A stretch of DNA of 10,695 bases from SAR202 cluster bacterium (GTDB taxonomy: Bacteria; Chloroflexota; Dehalococcoidia; UBA3495): contig VFHG01000096.1 of the NCBI GenBank assembly GCA_009392075.1, forward strand, positions 1 through 10,695, written 5' to 3'. A program made the translations under genes and the position numbers. The stretch's first letter is position 1. Each line of letters starts with the position of its first letter. The notes under the pieces were generated by a model, which had not been told where the DNA came from, searched no databases, and saw only the letters and a list, made by a program, of their open reading frames with translations. Shown here piece after piece: positions 1-6,471 of this stretch.

Positions 1-1
1 G

Positions 2-18
2 ATTTCGTTGAACGAAAT
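2..18. promoter_or_regulatory. Perfect 17-bp palindrome, possible operator
   Basis: Seen directly: ATTTCGTT and AACGAAAT are exact reverse complements around a single central G. Symmetry of this length with a short centre is typical of sites bound by dimeric repressors of the TetR, MarR or GntR kind. It lies 49 bp before the small ORF at 67 and about 340 bp before larE. No regulator gene is in the window, and the upstream side is cut off, so which gene it would serve is unknown. Its role is inference. Confidence 0.35.
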
Positions 19-66
19 ACCTAACTTCAGGTAGAAGCCCACAACGGAGACCGGGTTGGAGTAATC

Positions 67-213
67 ATGTTGCAATCGACGATAACCGCTTTAGAGCAAC
101 TCTTAGAAGTGCAGGATCTGTCTGTGATTGAGCAGACCGAGCGGCTGGAGCGGGAGCGGCAGAGCAGGTCAGCCTCCTGCTCCATTCCACCAGAGAGGGA
201 ATCTACGGAGTAG
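67..213 (+). CDS. Small 48-aa ORF, possibly remnant of a coiled-coil zinc-ribbon protein
   Basis: An ATG at 67 sits 5 nt after a GGAG Shine-Dalgarno-like sequence (58-61), and the frame closes with TAG at 211. The product is hydrophilic and rich in Glu, Gln and Arg, with a likely helical stretch over residues 5-33 (ALEQLLEVQDL and onward). From memory, this opening resembles the N-terminus of C4-type zinc-ribbon proteins, which start with a short LxxLLxxQxLD-like helix before a long coiled coil. The coiled coil and the cysteines are absent here, so it could be a truncated remnant, a real small protein or a chance ORF. It is not clearly linked to the lar genes downstream. Confidence 0.3.
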   Translation: MLQSTITALEQLLEVQDLSVIEQTERLERERQSRSASCSIPPERESTE

Positions 214-232
214 ACTAGGCGGAATTATCAGA

Positions 233-259
233 GATTGGGTCCAAATTGCTGTCCCAATC
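233..259. other. Stem-loop in the leader before larE
   Basis: GATTGGG at 233-239 pairs exactly with CCCAATC at 253-259 across a 13-nt loop. No T-run follows, so a normal intrinsic terminator is unlikely. It could be a chance hairpin or a leader structure. Apart from this stem-loop, the stretch from 214 to 359 shows no gene or clear promoter. Confidence 0.22.
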
Positions 260-359
260 GAACTGCGGATGCTGACTCGTCGGTGGACGGCGACATAAGA
301 CGGAACTATCATGCTGGTGTTCGAAAGACCTAATCACTCACCGGCAATCGGAGGTGCGA

Positions 360-1190
360 ATGGCTCTCCAATCACAGAAACATTTATTGGCGCTGGAACA
401 GATCCTTCAGGAGATGGGCTCGGTGGCCGTGGCTTTCTCCGGCGGTGTCGATAGTACCCTGGTCGCCGTCGCAGCTCACCGGATGCTCGGGTCAAAGGCC
501 TTGGCAGTCACCGCCGTCTCTCCTGCCCTGGCAAAACGAGAGCTGGAAGAGACCGTTAGTCTTGCCGAGCGGTTCGGGTTCCCTCACCGCATCATCCACA
601 CCAACGAGATGGAGCGGGAAGGTTACGTGGCCAACTCGCCCCAGCGGTGCTATTTCTGCAAAACCGAGCTTTACTCCCAACTCACGGAACTGGCCGACCA
701 AGAATCCATCAAGTGGGTGGTCAACGGCGCGAACACCGACGATATCGGAGACTACCGTCCGGGCATGGTGGCCGCGTCGGAGCACCGGGTCCGCAGCCCA
801 ATGGTAGAGGTCGGGCTTACGAAAGCTGACGTGCGGGCCATCGCCAAGATTCTGGACATCCCCATCTGGGACAAGCCGGCCCAACCCTGCCTGTCCTCGC
901 GGATTCCCTACGGCACCCCGGTAACTGTCGAGAACCTGTCCAAGGTCGAGCAAGCTGAAGACTACCTCCGCGGACTGGGCCTCAGGGAGGTCCGGGCCAG
1001 GCATCACGACCGACTCTGCCGAATCGAGATCGGCGAAAATGAGATGGACTTCGCCTTCGAGAGGCGAAAAGAGATCGTCTCGGCCATCAAAAAGATTGGT
1101 TACCTGTGGGTCTCCATCGATATGTCCGGGCTTCGCTCCGGCAGCCTCAACGACCAGTTGAAGCTCAACGATGGCGCCTTGAAGGTCTGA
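360..1190 (+). CDS. larE: ATP-dependent sacrificial sulfur transferase LarE
   Basis: LarE is a PP-loop ATPase. It adenylates the carboxylates of the pyridinium biscarboxylate mononucleotide made by LarB and replaces them with thiocarboxylates, a cytosolic step in nickel-pincer nucleotide synthesis. Seen here: the PP-loop SGGVDST at residues 27-33, a CYFC motif with Cys97 and Cys100, and a PCLSSRIPYG motif with Cys177. Cys177 corresponds to the sulfur-donating cysteine of the Lactiplantibacillus enzyme. Having CxxC plus this third Cys fits LarE forms reported to carry a [4Fe-4S] cluster and to work catalytically instead of sacrificing their own cysteine; that assignment is inference. Length (276 aa) is normal. 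I chose ATG 360 over the in-frame GTG 354 because GGAGG at 350-354 overlaps the GTG and sits 5 nt before the ATG. The stop overlaps the larC start by one base. Confidence 0.93.
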   Translation: MALQSQKHLLALEQILQEMGSVAVAFSGGVDSTLVAVAAHRMLGSKALAVTAVSPALAKRELEETVSLAERFGFPHRIIHTNEMEREGYVANSPQRCYFCKTELYSQLTELADQESIKWVVNGANTDDIGDYRPGMVAASEHRVRSPMVEVGLTKADVRAIAKILDIPIWDKPAQPCLSSRIPYGTPVTVENLSKVEQAEDYLRGLGLREVRARHHDRLCRIEIGENEMDFAFERRKEIVSAIKKIGYLWVSIDMSGLRSGSLNDQLKLNDGALKV

Positions 1191-2395
1191 TGGCAACCAC
1201 GCGTATCGCCTATATCCAACCCATCGGCGGCGCCAGCGGCGACATGATGCTGGGCGCTCTGACAGACCTGGGCATGCCCATCGAACACCTGGAAGCTGAG
1301 CTGGGAAAACTCAACGTCGGCGGCTACCGGCTGGAAGCCCGCCAGGAAACCCGCTGCGAGATGCGGGGCACCTACCTAAACGTTGAGTTGGAAGACAAGA
1401 CTTGCTACTCACCCCGGCAATTGCTGGAGACGGTCGAAGGCAGCGGCCTATCTCAGCCGGTAATCGAGCGTTCTTGTGAAGTCTTGAAGGCGTTGTGGAC
1501 GGCCGAGTGCCGGGTGCATGGCGAAACACAAGACATCTTGGAGTTGGAAGAACTGGGCAGCGTGGACACCCTGATCGACGTGGTTGGCTCCGTCATCGGG
1601 TTTGAATACCTGGGAGTGGATGGTATCCACGCCGGTCCACTGGTGATCGGGAACGCCACGCCGCCGCGCTGGGCCGGCGGGTACTCCAACCCGGCGCCGG
1701 CTACGTTGGAGTTGATCGCGGCCGCCGGCGCGCCGGTAATCGGTGACAAACCGATGTATGAAGAAGCCGGAGAGCTCACCACACCCACGGGAGCAGCCCT
1801 GATAACGACCCTGGCCGCGTTTGGCCGCCCTGCCTTCGCCGTGGATCGTGTGGGTCTGGGCCTGGGCACCAAAAATCCTGCCGGATTTCCTAATGCACTG
1901 CGGGTCTGGCTGGGCGAATTGGCCCAAGCCGAATCTGCCTCTGCGGTCCAACAGGGTGAAGTGGTGCTACTGGAGACCAACCTGGACGATGTCTCCGGTT
2001 TGGTGTTGGGCTACACCCAGGAACGATTATTTGCTATCGGAGCTTTGGACGTTTGGAATACGCCTATCCTGATGAAAAAGAACCGCCCGGCAACACTGCT
2101 TTCAGTCTTGGTGCGCAAGGACAAAGAACGGGAGGCGACCGAGGTCATTCTCCGGGAGACCCCCACGCTGGGCATCCGCACCCGCCCGGTGGACCGTTAC
2201 GTGGCTGGCCGTCAGATGGTCACTATCGAGACTAAAATGGGCCCCATTAATGTGAAGGTCAAGCTGTTGGACGGGAAAGCCATCAGCGCGGCCCCGGAAC
2301 CCGATGAGGTCCGCCGCATCGCCCTAGAGTCCGGAACCCCCTTCCAGGAGGTCTATCAACAAGCTACAGAGGAGGCCCGGCGGCAATTGCTCTAG
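1190..2395 (+). CDS. larC: Nickel-pincer cofactor nickel chelatase LarC (unsplit, histidine-poor)
   Basis: LarC inserts nickel into the bisthiocarboxylate intermediate in a CTP-dependent reaction, completing the NPN cofactor. The 401-aa product has the family landmarks in order: GGASGDM (13-19), LGSVDTLIDVVG (122-133), ELTTPTGAAL (195-204), ETNLDD (262-267) and MKKNRP (295-300), then the C-terminal domain ending near residue 390. In Lactiplantibacillus the two halves (LarC1/LarC2) are joined by programmed frameshifting; here one frame covers both. Unusually, only three histidines are present (33, 110, 147). The His-rich stretch usual in the N-terminal half is missing, and the usual HFHE motif reads ELEE (118-121). 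The start ATG shares its A with the larE stop (TGATG), and GAAGG at 1181-1185 provides a ribosome site inside larE, so translation is probably coupled. An upstream in-frame start at 1106 would lie within larE and is not favoured. Confidence 0.9.
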   Translation: MATTRIAYIQPIGGASGDMMLGALTDLGMPIEHLEAELGKLNVGGYRLEARQETRCEMRGTYLNVELEDKTCYSPRQLLETVEGSGLSQPVIERSCEVLKALWTAECRVHGETQDILELEELGSVDTLIDVVGSVIGFEYLGVDGIHAGPLVIGNATPPRWAGGYSNPAPATLELIAAAGAPVIGDKPMYEEAGELTTPTGAALITTLAAFGRPAFAVDRVGLGLGTKNPAGFPNALRVWLGELAQAESASAVQQGEVVLLETNLDDVSGLVLGYTQERLFAIGALDVWNTPILMKKNRPATLLSVLVRKDKEREATEVILRETPTLGIRTRPVDRYVAGRQMVTIETKMGPINVKVKLLDGKAISAAPEPDEVRRIALESGTPFQEVYQQATEEARRQLL

Positions 2396-2480
2396 CCGGA
2401 CCGGCCCCATGCCGAATCACTGATCCCATCAACCTGTTCTACGCAGTCCAAATATCGACCAAGCCAAACGGAGAAGGAAA

Positions 2481-3131
2481 ATGTTCGATTATTCCAAGTT
2501 CTCAGACGCGGACCTGAAAGGGTGCGGCGCCAACTGCGCTGGGCGGCGGCGCTTCCAGCATGAAAGATGAGGCTAACAAGATCGGGAGCTACCTCTACGA
2601 GAACATCTCCGATTCTTCGGGCGGCAACGCCAATGCATTGGTCCGTTTCTACAAGACCCACCCCTACAATCGGTTGGACCAGGGATTGCAGGGCTTCGCC
2701 CAGGGCATCTTGGGCTCGGCACCTAGCGACGAAACTAACTGCCTGCCGATGTTGGCGACCAATGGGGACAATGACGACTGGAAATTTCGATGATCTCACG
2801 GCTGCTGACCCAATACGGCATCGACGTCGGCTCGGTCATGAGGCCCGACCCCATGTTGATCGGTGACATGTCCGAGAAGACCTACAACACTTTCTATGTG
2901 CCCGAGGCCGTAGGCAGTACGTACATTCCCGCCCAAGATGACTTCGTCATACCCAACGGGATAAAGTCGGTCTTAGGGTTCGGTGGAGTTCTGTCTTCGG
3001 GCAAACTGTTCGTGGTGATCATGTTCTCCAAGGCCAGCATTCCCGCCGATGTGGCGAACAAGTTCAACGCCATCGGCGCCAATGTCAAAGAAGCCGTGGA
3101 GCCCTTTGTCGGCAACAACGTTTTCGCCTAA
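2481..3131 (+). pseudogene. Broken gene of unknown function between larC and larB
   Basis: A good start (ATG 2481 after GGAGAAGG) opens a frame that stops at 2568. The coding signal appears to move one frame near 2520-2530, where GGGASSMKDEANKIG continues without a break in another frame to a stop at 2791. It then returns to the first frame from 2790 to 3131. Read across both changes, this gives a soluble protein of about 215 residues. From memory, the pieces (ALVRFYKTHPY, then CLPMLATNGDNDDW, then FYVPEAVGS and SVLGFGG) resemble one uncharacterised bacterial domain sometimes found in sensory proteins, and a short segment between the second and third pieces seems to be missing. I cannot name the family. 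The gene lies in line with larE, larC and larB, 85 bp after larC and 26 bp before larB. It could be a true pseudogene, a split gene with coupled translation, or the product of sequence errors. Confidence 0.6.
2790..3131 (+). CDS. Downstream fragment of the interposed gene, 113 aa
   Basis: This is the 3' part of the broken gene and may be translated on its own. ATG 2790 overlaps the preceding stop at 2791-2793 in an ATGA arrangement typical of coupled translation, but only a weak GGA lies upstream. The product is soluble, with no signal peptide or membrane segment. It shows YIPAQDDFVIP (about residues 45-55), SVLGFGGVLSSGKLF and a VIMFSKASIP strand-like stretch, and ends VGNNVFA. The text looks conserved, not random: it is continuous and has normal amino-acid composition. 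Function is unknown. Confidence 0.5.
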   Translation: MISRLLTQYGIDVGSVMRPDPMLIGDMSEKTYNTFYVPEAVGSTYIPAQDDFVIPNGIKSVLGFGGVLSSGKLFVVIMFSKASIPADVANKFNAIGANVKEAVEPFVGNNVFA

Positions 3132-3157
3132 AATCGGGATAGCGATCACAGGGACCA

Positions 3158-3997
3158 TTGGATAAACCACCGGTCCCTGCAGAATCACTGGAGAAACACA
3201 CCATCGAAGAGAGCCGCTTAAGGGAGTTACTGGTCCAGTTCAAGGACAACGGTATGACCGTGGATACGGCCATGGACCAGTTGCGCGACCTGCCGTACCA
3301 GGACATTGGCTTCGCTAAGTTGGACCACCACCGCGCCCTACGGACCGGCTGGCCGGAGGTGGTCTTCGGCAAGGGCAAGACGCCGGAGCAGATAGCCCAG
3401 ATCGTTAACGCCATGAAGGGCCGCGGCCACCCGGTATTGGTCACGAAATCGGACCAAGAAGCCTACCAAGCGGTGCTTCAGGACACTCCTGAAGCAGAGT
3501 TCCATGAACTGTCCAACGCTATCGTCGTCCCCACGCCTCAGACCACGCCCCTAAAAGTAGGCATCACCGTGGTGACCGCCGGCACCTCCGACCTGCCGGT
3601 GGCCGAGGAAGCGGTTTTGACGGCTACCATCATGGGAAATGATGTTACGTTGGTCAGTGACGTTGGCGTAGCCGGTCTCCACCGGCTGCTGGACCAAGTG
3701 CCTACGCTTCAAAAAGCGCGGGTGCTGGTGGTGGTGGCAGGCATGGATGCGGCCCTGGTAGGAGTGGTCTCGGGCCTGGTATCGGTCCCGGTGATCGCGG
3801 TGCCAACCAGCACCGGCTACGGCGCCAGCTTCGACGGCCTGGCCCCATTACTGAGCATGCTGAATAGCTGCGCACCGGGCGTGTCGGTGGTCAACATCGA
3901 CAACGGCTTCGGCGCCGGCCACCAAGCGGCCCTCATCAACTACGCCGGCACGGCCGATGCTGATACCTCCGGGGGCGAGGATGCCCTTAGTTCATGA
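3158..3997 (+). CDS. larB: Pyridinium-3,5-biscarboxylate mononucleotide synthase LarB
   Basis: LarB, related to AIR carboxylase PurE, carboxylates C5 of nicotinate adenine dinucleotide and releases AMP, the first committed step to the NPN cofactor. Family features seen: DLPYQDIGFAKLDHHRALRTG (start near residue 44), PEVVFGKGKTPEQ (66-78), VTAGTSDLPVAEEA (139-152), SDVGVAGLHRL (167-177) and LNSCAPGVSVVNIDNGFG (235-252). Cys238 matches the cysteine known to form a covalent adduct with the substrate in the Lactiplantibacillus enzyme. At 279 aa it is slightly long, with an acidic, Gly/Ser-rich tail after residue 264. TTG at 3158 is the only plausible start before the first helix, because TAG at 3140-3142 closes the frame upstream; its ribosome site (AGGGA, 3 nt away) is weak. 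It is the last gene of the lar group. Confidence 0.9.
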   Translation: MDKPPVPAESLEKHTIEESRLRELLVQFKDNGMTVDTAMDQLRDLPYQDIGFAKLDHHRALRTGWPEVVFGKGKTPEQIAQIVNAMKGRGHPVLVTKSDQEAYQAVLQDTPEAEFHELSNAIVVPTPQTTPLKVGITVVTAGTSDLPVAEEAVLTATIMGNDVTLVSDVGVAGLHRLLDQVPTLQKARVLVVVAGMDAALVGVVSGLVSVPVIAVPTSTGYGASFDGLAPLLSMLNSCAPGVSVVNIDNGFGAGHQAALINYAGTADADTSGGEDALSS

Positions 3998-4034
3998 GCC
4001 TGGTTTTTCACAAGTCGATTGTTAGACTGCTTCT

Positions 4035-4133
4035 GTGAATGCGCGATGGGGCTGCATGATTCTGTCTTTTTTCCTGGCGGCCTTGTTTATTCTGACACTG
4101 ATTTCAACTCGTGTCTCGGGGACGCCGTTTTAG
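4035..4133 (+). CDS. Possible 32-aa single-membrane-span peptide
   Basis: In the gap between the convergent larB and yraN genes, a GTG (4035) or internal ATG (4056) opens a short frame ending at TAG 4131. The product is strongly hydrophobic over about 17 residues (MILSFFLAALFILTLIS) and ends with a short polar tail, as in one-span small membrane proteins. There is no convincing ribosome site; only GATGGGG precedes the ATG. A small real gene or chance are both possible, and chance is more likely on this evidence. Confidence 0.18.
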   Translation: MNARWGCMILSFFLAALFILTLISTRVSGTPF

Positions 4134-4162
4134 CCGTAAGCAGCTGCCCAACCTGACTACCC

Positions 4163-4531
4163 TCATTCCTCCACCTCATTCTCCAGGTGCTCCAATCTCA
4201 GCAGTTTTACTTGCTCATCCAGGCTGATGCTGACCAGGTCTGCGCGCCATGGGGCTTGCTCCAGGCTATTCTTCTGCAGATAGTCCTGGGCGGTGGCGAT
4301 TAGGCGGTGGAACTTGGTGGCAGTGACTGATTCTTCAGGGGTGCCAAAAGCCGCCCCACGGCGGGTCTTGACCTCGACGAAGACCATTTCTTCACCCAAC
4401 TATGCAATTATATCGACCTCGCCTCAGCGGCTACGGTAGTTGGTGGCCGACACTTTGTAATCCTTGCCTTCTAGGTACCGGCGGGCATGTTCTTCTCCCC
4501 ATTTGCCCAATCGGCCTTGAGGCGTGATCAA
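4163..4531 (-). pseudogene. YraN/UPF0102-family nuclease-like gene with two in-frame stops
   Basis: YraN-family proteins have a PD-(D/E)xK nuclease-like fold of about 120 aa. Reading from a TTG at 4531, which overlaps the rnhB stop, the frame runs 122 codons and matches the family throughout: LGKWGEEHARRYLE, then NYRSR-stop-GEVDIIA-stop-LGEE, then MVFVEVKTRRGAAFGTPEE. The stops are TGA at codon 36 (4424-4426), where a Trp fits, and TAG at codon 44 (4400-4402), where a Gln or Glu fits. Each can be explained by one transition. The catalytic-type residues Asp40, Glu53 and Lys55 are all kept. The part after the second stop (4163-4399) stays open for 78 codons from a TTG but lacks Asp40. The damage looks recent because the rest of the frame is unchanged. 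It is last in the mnmA-rnhB-yraN order; rnhB-yraN adjacency is common in bacteria. Confidence 0.8.
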
Positions 4532-5172
4532 GTCCGGCTTTTCGCCGGGAAGAACATGCTGGCCTGAGCCACGGGCGCGAAAGAACGGCGGTGGATCGGG
4601 CACGGACCGAGTTCGTTCAGCCGCTCGAAGTGGGCTTTGGTGGGATAACCCTTGTGTCTAGCGAAGTAGTAGCCAGGGTAGGTCTCCTCCGCCTCCACCA
4701 TCAGCCGGTCTCGGGTGACCTTGGCGATATTGGATGCGGCGGCGATGGAGTAGCTGCGGCTGTCGCCCTTGACGATGGTGTCGTAGGTGTAGGGGCACTC
4801 CCGAACGTGAATGAAGTCCAACAATAGATGTCCGGGGTGCAATGCAAGTTGGCCCACAGCCCGGAGCATTGCCGCCAAAGCTGCCCGGCCGATGCCCATG
4901 ACGTCTATATCCTCGGGGCTGACCATTCCAACGCCGACGGCCAGCGCGTGTTCGTGGACCACTTGGGCGGCGTGTTCCCGCCGGGCTTGGGTCAATTTTT
5001 TTGAATCGTCGAGAGATTGGAGCCAGAGCTCGTCGCCGGTCAGGTCAGGGGGTAGGATCACGGCTGCTGCGACCACCGGGCCGGCCAAGGGGCCGCGGCC
5101 CGCTTCATCAACGCCAGCCACAAACTGAACACCGCTATTAAGGATCTCAGATTCCAGGGAAAGGTCCGGCAT
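4528..5172 (-). CDS. rnhB: Ribonuclease HII
   Basis: RNase HII cuts the RNA strand of RNA-DNA hybrids and starts removal of single ribonucleotides misincorporated in DNA. The 214-aa product has the family pattern: VDEAGRGPLAGPVVAAAVIL (21-40) with metal ligands Asp22 and Glu23, LLLDF with Asp119, KGDSRSYSIAAASNIAKVTRD (start 135) with Asp155, and HKGYPTKAH (173-181), then the HRRSFAPV region near the C-terminus. The usual Gly after the third acidic residue is Phe120, a small deviation. The ATG at 5172 follows GAGG with 6 nt spacing. It begins 20 bp after mnmA and its stop overlaps the TTG start of the damaged yraN, so the three were probably one transcription unit. Confidence 0.95.
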   Translation of the reverse strand: MPDLSLESEILNSGVQFVAGVDEAGRGPLAGPVVAAAVILPPDLTGDELWLQSLDDSKKLTQARREHAAQVVHEHALAVGVGMVSPEDIDVMGIGRAALAAMLRAVGQLALHPGHLLLDFIHVRECPYTYDTIVKGDSRSYSIAAASNIAKVTRDRLMVEAEETYPGYYFARHKGYPTKAHFERLNELGPCPIHRRSFAPVAQASMFFPAKSRT

Positions 5173-5192
5173 CGGCCACCTCGCAAATCGTG

Positions 5193-6302
5193 CTAGGCAG
5201 TTGCCGCGGGCTGGTCCTCTGGAACGCCAGGCTTCACGCCGGGCTCTATCGTCCCACCGCCCAACAGCACATCACCCTGATAGAATACCGCAGCTTGTCC
5301 GGGAGTTACCGACCTCTGAGGCCGTGTAAACCGGACTATGGCGCCGTCGCCGTGCGGGTGGAGCACCGCCGGGGCCTCGTGCGACTTGTAACGAATCTTA
5401 ACGTTGACGTCCACCGGCCCTTGGGGCGGGTTCCCCAACGGGTAATTCACGGCTGAAACGAACATCTCGTCCTGCATCAGGGCCTCTTCCGGCCCAACGA
5501 TCACCCGGTGCGACTCCGGCTCGATCTGCAACACGAACCGTGGCTCCCCACCGGAGATTCCCAGACCGCGCCTTTGTCCGATAGTGAAGTACTCGATGCC
5601 CTCGTGCCGGCCCACAACGGTGCCATCCTGTTCTACGATGTCGCCTGGGACGGTGGTCAGCCGCTTCTTGAGAAAGGACTTGTAATCGCCCGAGGGGATG
5701 AAACAGATGTCTTGGCTATCAGGCTTGGCGGCGTTCAGCAATTGGGCGTCTTCAGCCATCTGGCGAATCTCGGACTTAGGGTATGCGCCCACGGGCATCA
5801 ACGTCCGTTCAAGCTGTTCCTGACCCATGCCGAACAGCACGTAAGACTGGTCCTTGGACAGGTCAACGGCCTTCTTCAGCACAACCCCGTCGGGACCGCG
5901 CTCGATCTGGGCGTAGTGGCCCGTGGCGACGTAGTCGGCCTCCAATACGGCGGCCCGTTCCATCAGGTGGCTGAACTTGATCTTGTCATTGCAGGCGATG
6001 CAGGGGTGGGGCGTCCGGCCCAGTTGGTACTCGGCGGTGAAGTAATCAACCACCTGCGATTGGAACTCCCGCTGGGTGTTCAGAACGTAGTGGGGAATGC
6101 CCAGACGGCGGCAGACGGACCTGGCGTCTTCAACATCGTCCAGAGTGCAGCAACCCTGGTAATTTTGCGGCAGATCCTCGCCGTCTAGGTTGTAGAGCTT
6201 CATGGTGACGCCCACGACGTCGTAGCCCTGCTGCTGCAACAGCAGAGCGGCAACAGAGGAATCCACTCCTCCGCTCATGGCCACGACCACTTTTTCCGTC
6301 AT
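5193..6302 (-). CDS. mnmA: tRNA-specific 2-thiouridylase MnmA
   Basis: MnmA adenylates and thiolates U34 of the wobble position in tRNAs for Lys, Glu and Gln, taking sulfur from a relay that ends on its own cysteine. The 369-aa product shows the PP-loop SGGVDSS (10-16), the nucleophile motif GRTPHPCIACN with Cys101, the tRNA-recognition region DLSKDQSYVLFGMGQ (start about 147), and SQDICFIPSGDYKSF with the second catalytic Cys200. It continues through the IGQRRGLGISGGEPRFV barrel segment. Both catalytic cysteines and the extra CC pair at 51-52 are present. Length is normal. The ATG at 6302 has GGAG about 9 nt upstream and an AAGGA directly next to it. A good promoter candidate lies upstream. 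It heads a leftward cluster with rnhB and yraN. Confidence 0.96.
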   Translation of the reverse strand: MTEKVVVAMSGGVDSSVAALLLQQQGYDVVGVTMKLYNLDGEDLPQNYQGCCTLDDVEDARSVCRRLGIPHYVLNTQREFQSQVVDYFTAEYQLGRTPHPCIACNDKIKFSHLMERAAVLEADYVATGHYAQIERGPDGVVLKKAVDLSKDQSYVLFGMGQEQLERTLMPVGAYPKSEIRQMAEDAQLLNAAKPDSQDICFIPSGDYKSFLKKRLTTVPGDIVEQDGTVVGRHEGIEYFTIGQRRGLGISGGEPRFVLQIEPESHRVIVGPEEALMQDEMFVSAVNYPLGNPPQGPVDVNVKIRYKSHEAPAVLHPHGDGAIVRFTRPQRSVTPGQAAVFYQGDVLLGGGTIEPGVKPGVPEDQPAATA

Positions 6303-6337
6303 TCCTTAAAGCTCCGCTACGACCTCTTCTAATGTCC

Positions 6338-6366
6338 AGACTAGCACAGGGTATAACCGCATTCAA
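6338..6366 (-). promoter_or_regulatory. Candidate sigma-70-type promoter for mnmA-rnhB
   Basis: On the minus strand, TTGAAT (6361-6366) and TAGTCT (6338-6343) are separated by exactly 17 nt, and TGC precedes the -10, giving an extended -10 form. A transcript would start near 6330, leaving a leader of roughly 30 nt before the mnmA ATG. This is a pattern match only. A weaker -10-like TATATA at 6433-6438 on the + strand, without a good -35, may serve the divergent gene at 6472. Confidence 0.4.
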
Positions 6367-6471
6367 TTCCATTCCAAGTGGACGGCTCAACTTGCGCTGG
6401 ATGCATCCGAAATCTGCGATTCGTAGTAGTCTATATAAGGAGCGTTTACCTAAGGCGATTGGGGAAGACCG

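Noticed and set aside
492..1196. Long minus-strand ORF (234 codons) opposite larE
   Set aside because: It is a shadow of larE: low-complexity Gly/Val/Asp-rich text without motifs, caused by the codon bias of the real gene.
1190..2395. Programmed frameshift between LarC1 and LarC2
   Set aside because: A single frame covers both halves with no internal stop.
2567..2866. 99-codon + strand ORF crossing the frame junction before larB
   Set aside because: Its text is Arg/Thr/Trp-rich with no similarity to the conserved-looking pieces read in the other two frames.
4007..4039. Bulged hairpin (TTCACA/TGTGAA with inner AGTC/GACT) after larB
   Set aside because: A 5-nt bulge interrupts the stem and no T-run follows directly, so I do not call it a terminator.
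5508..6188. 226-codon + strand ORF opposite mnmA
   Set aside because: MnmA on the other strand has all catalytic motifs; the antisense frame has no recognisable features.
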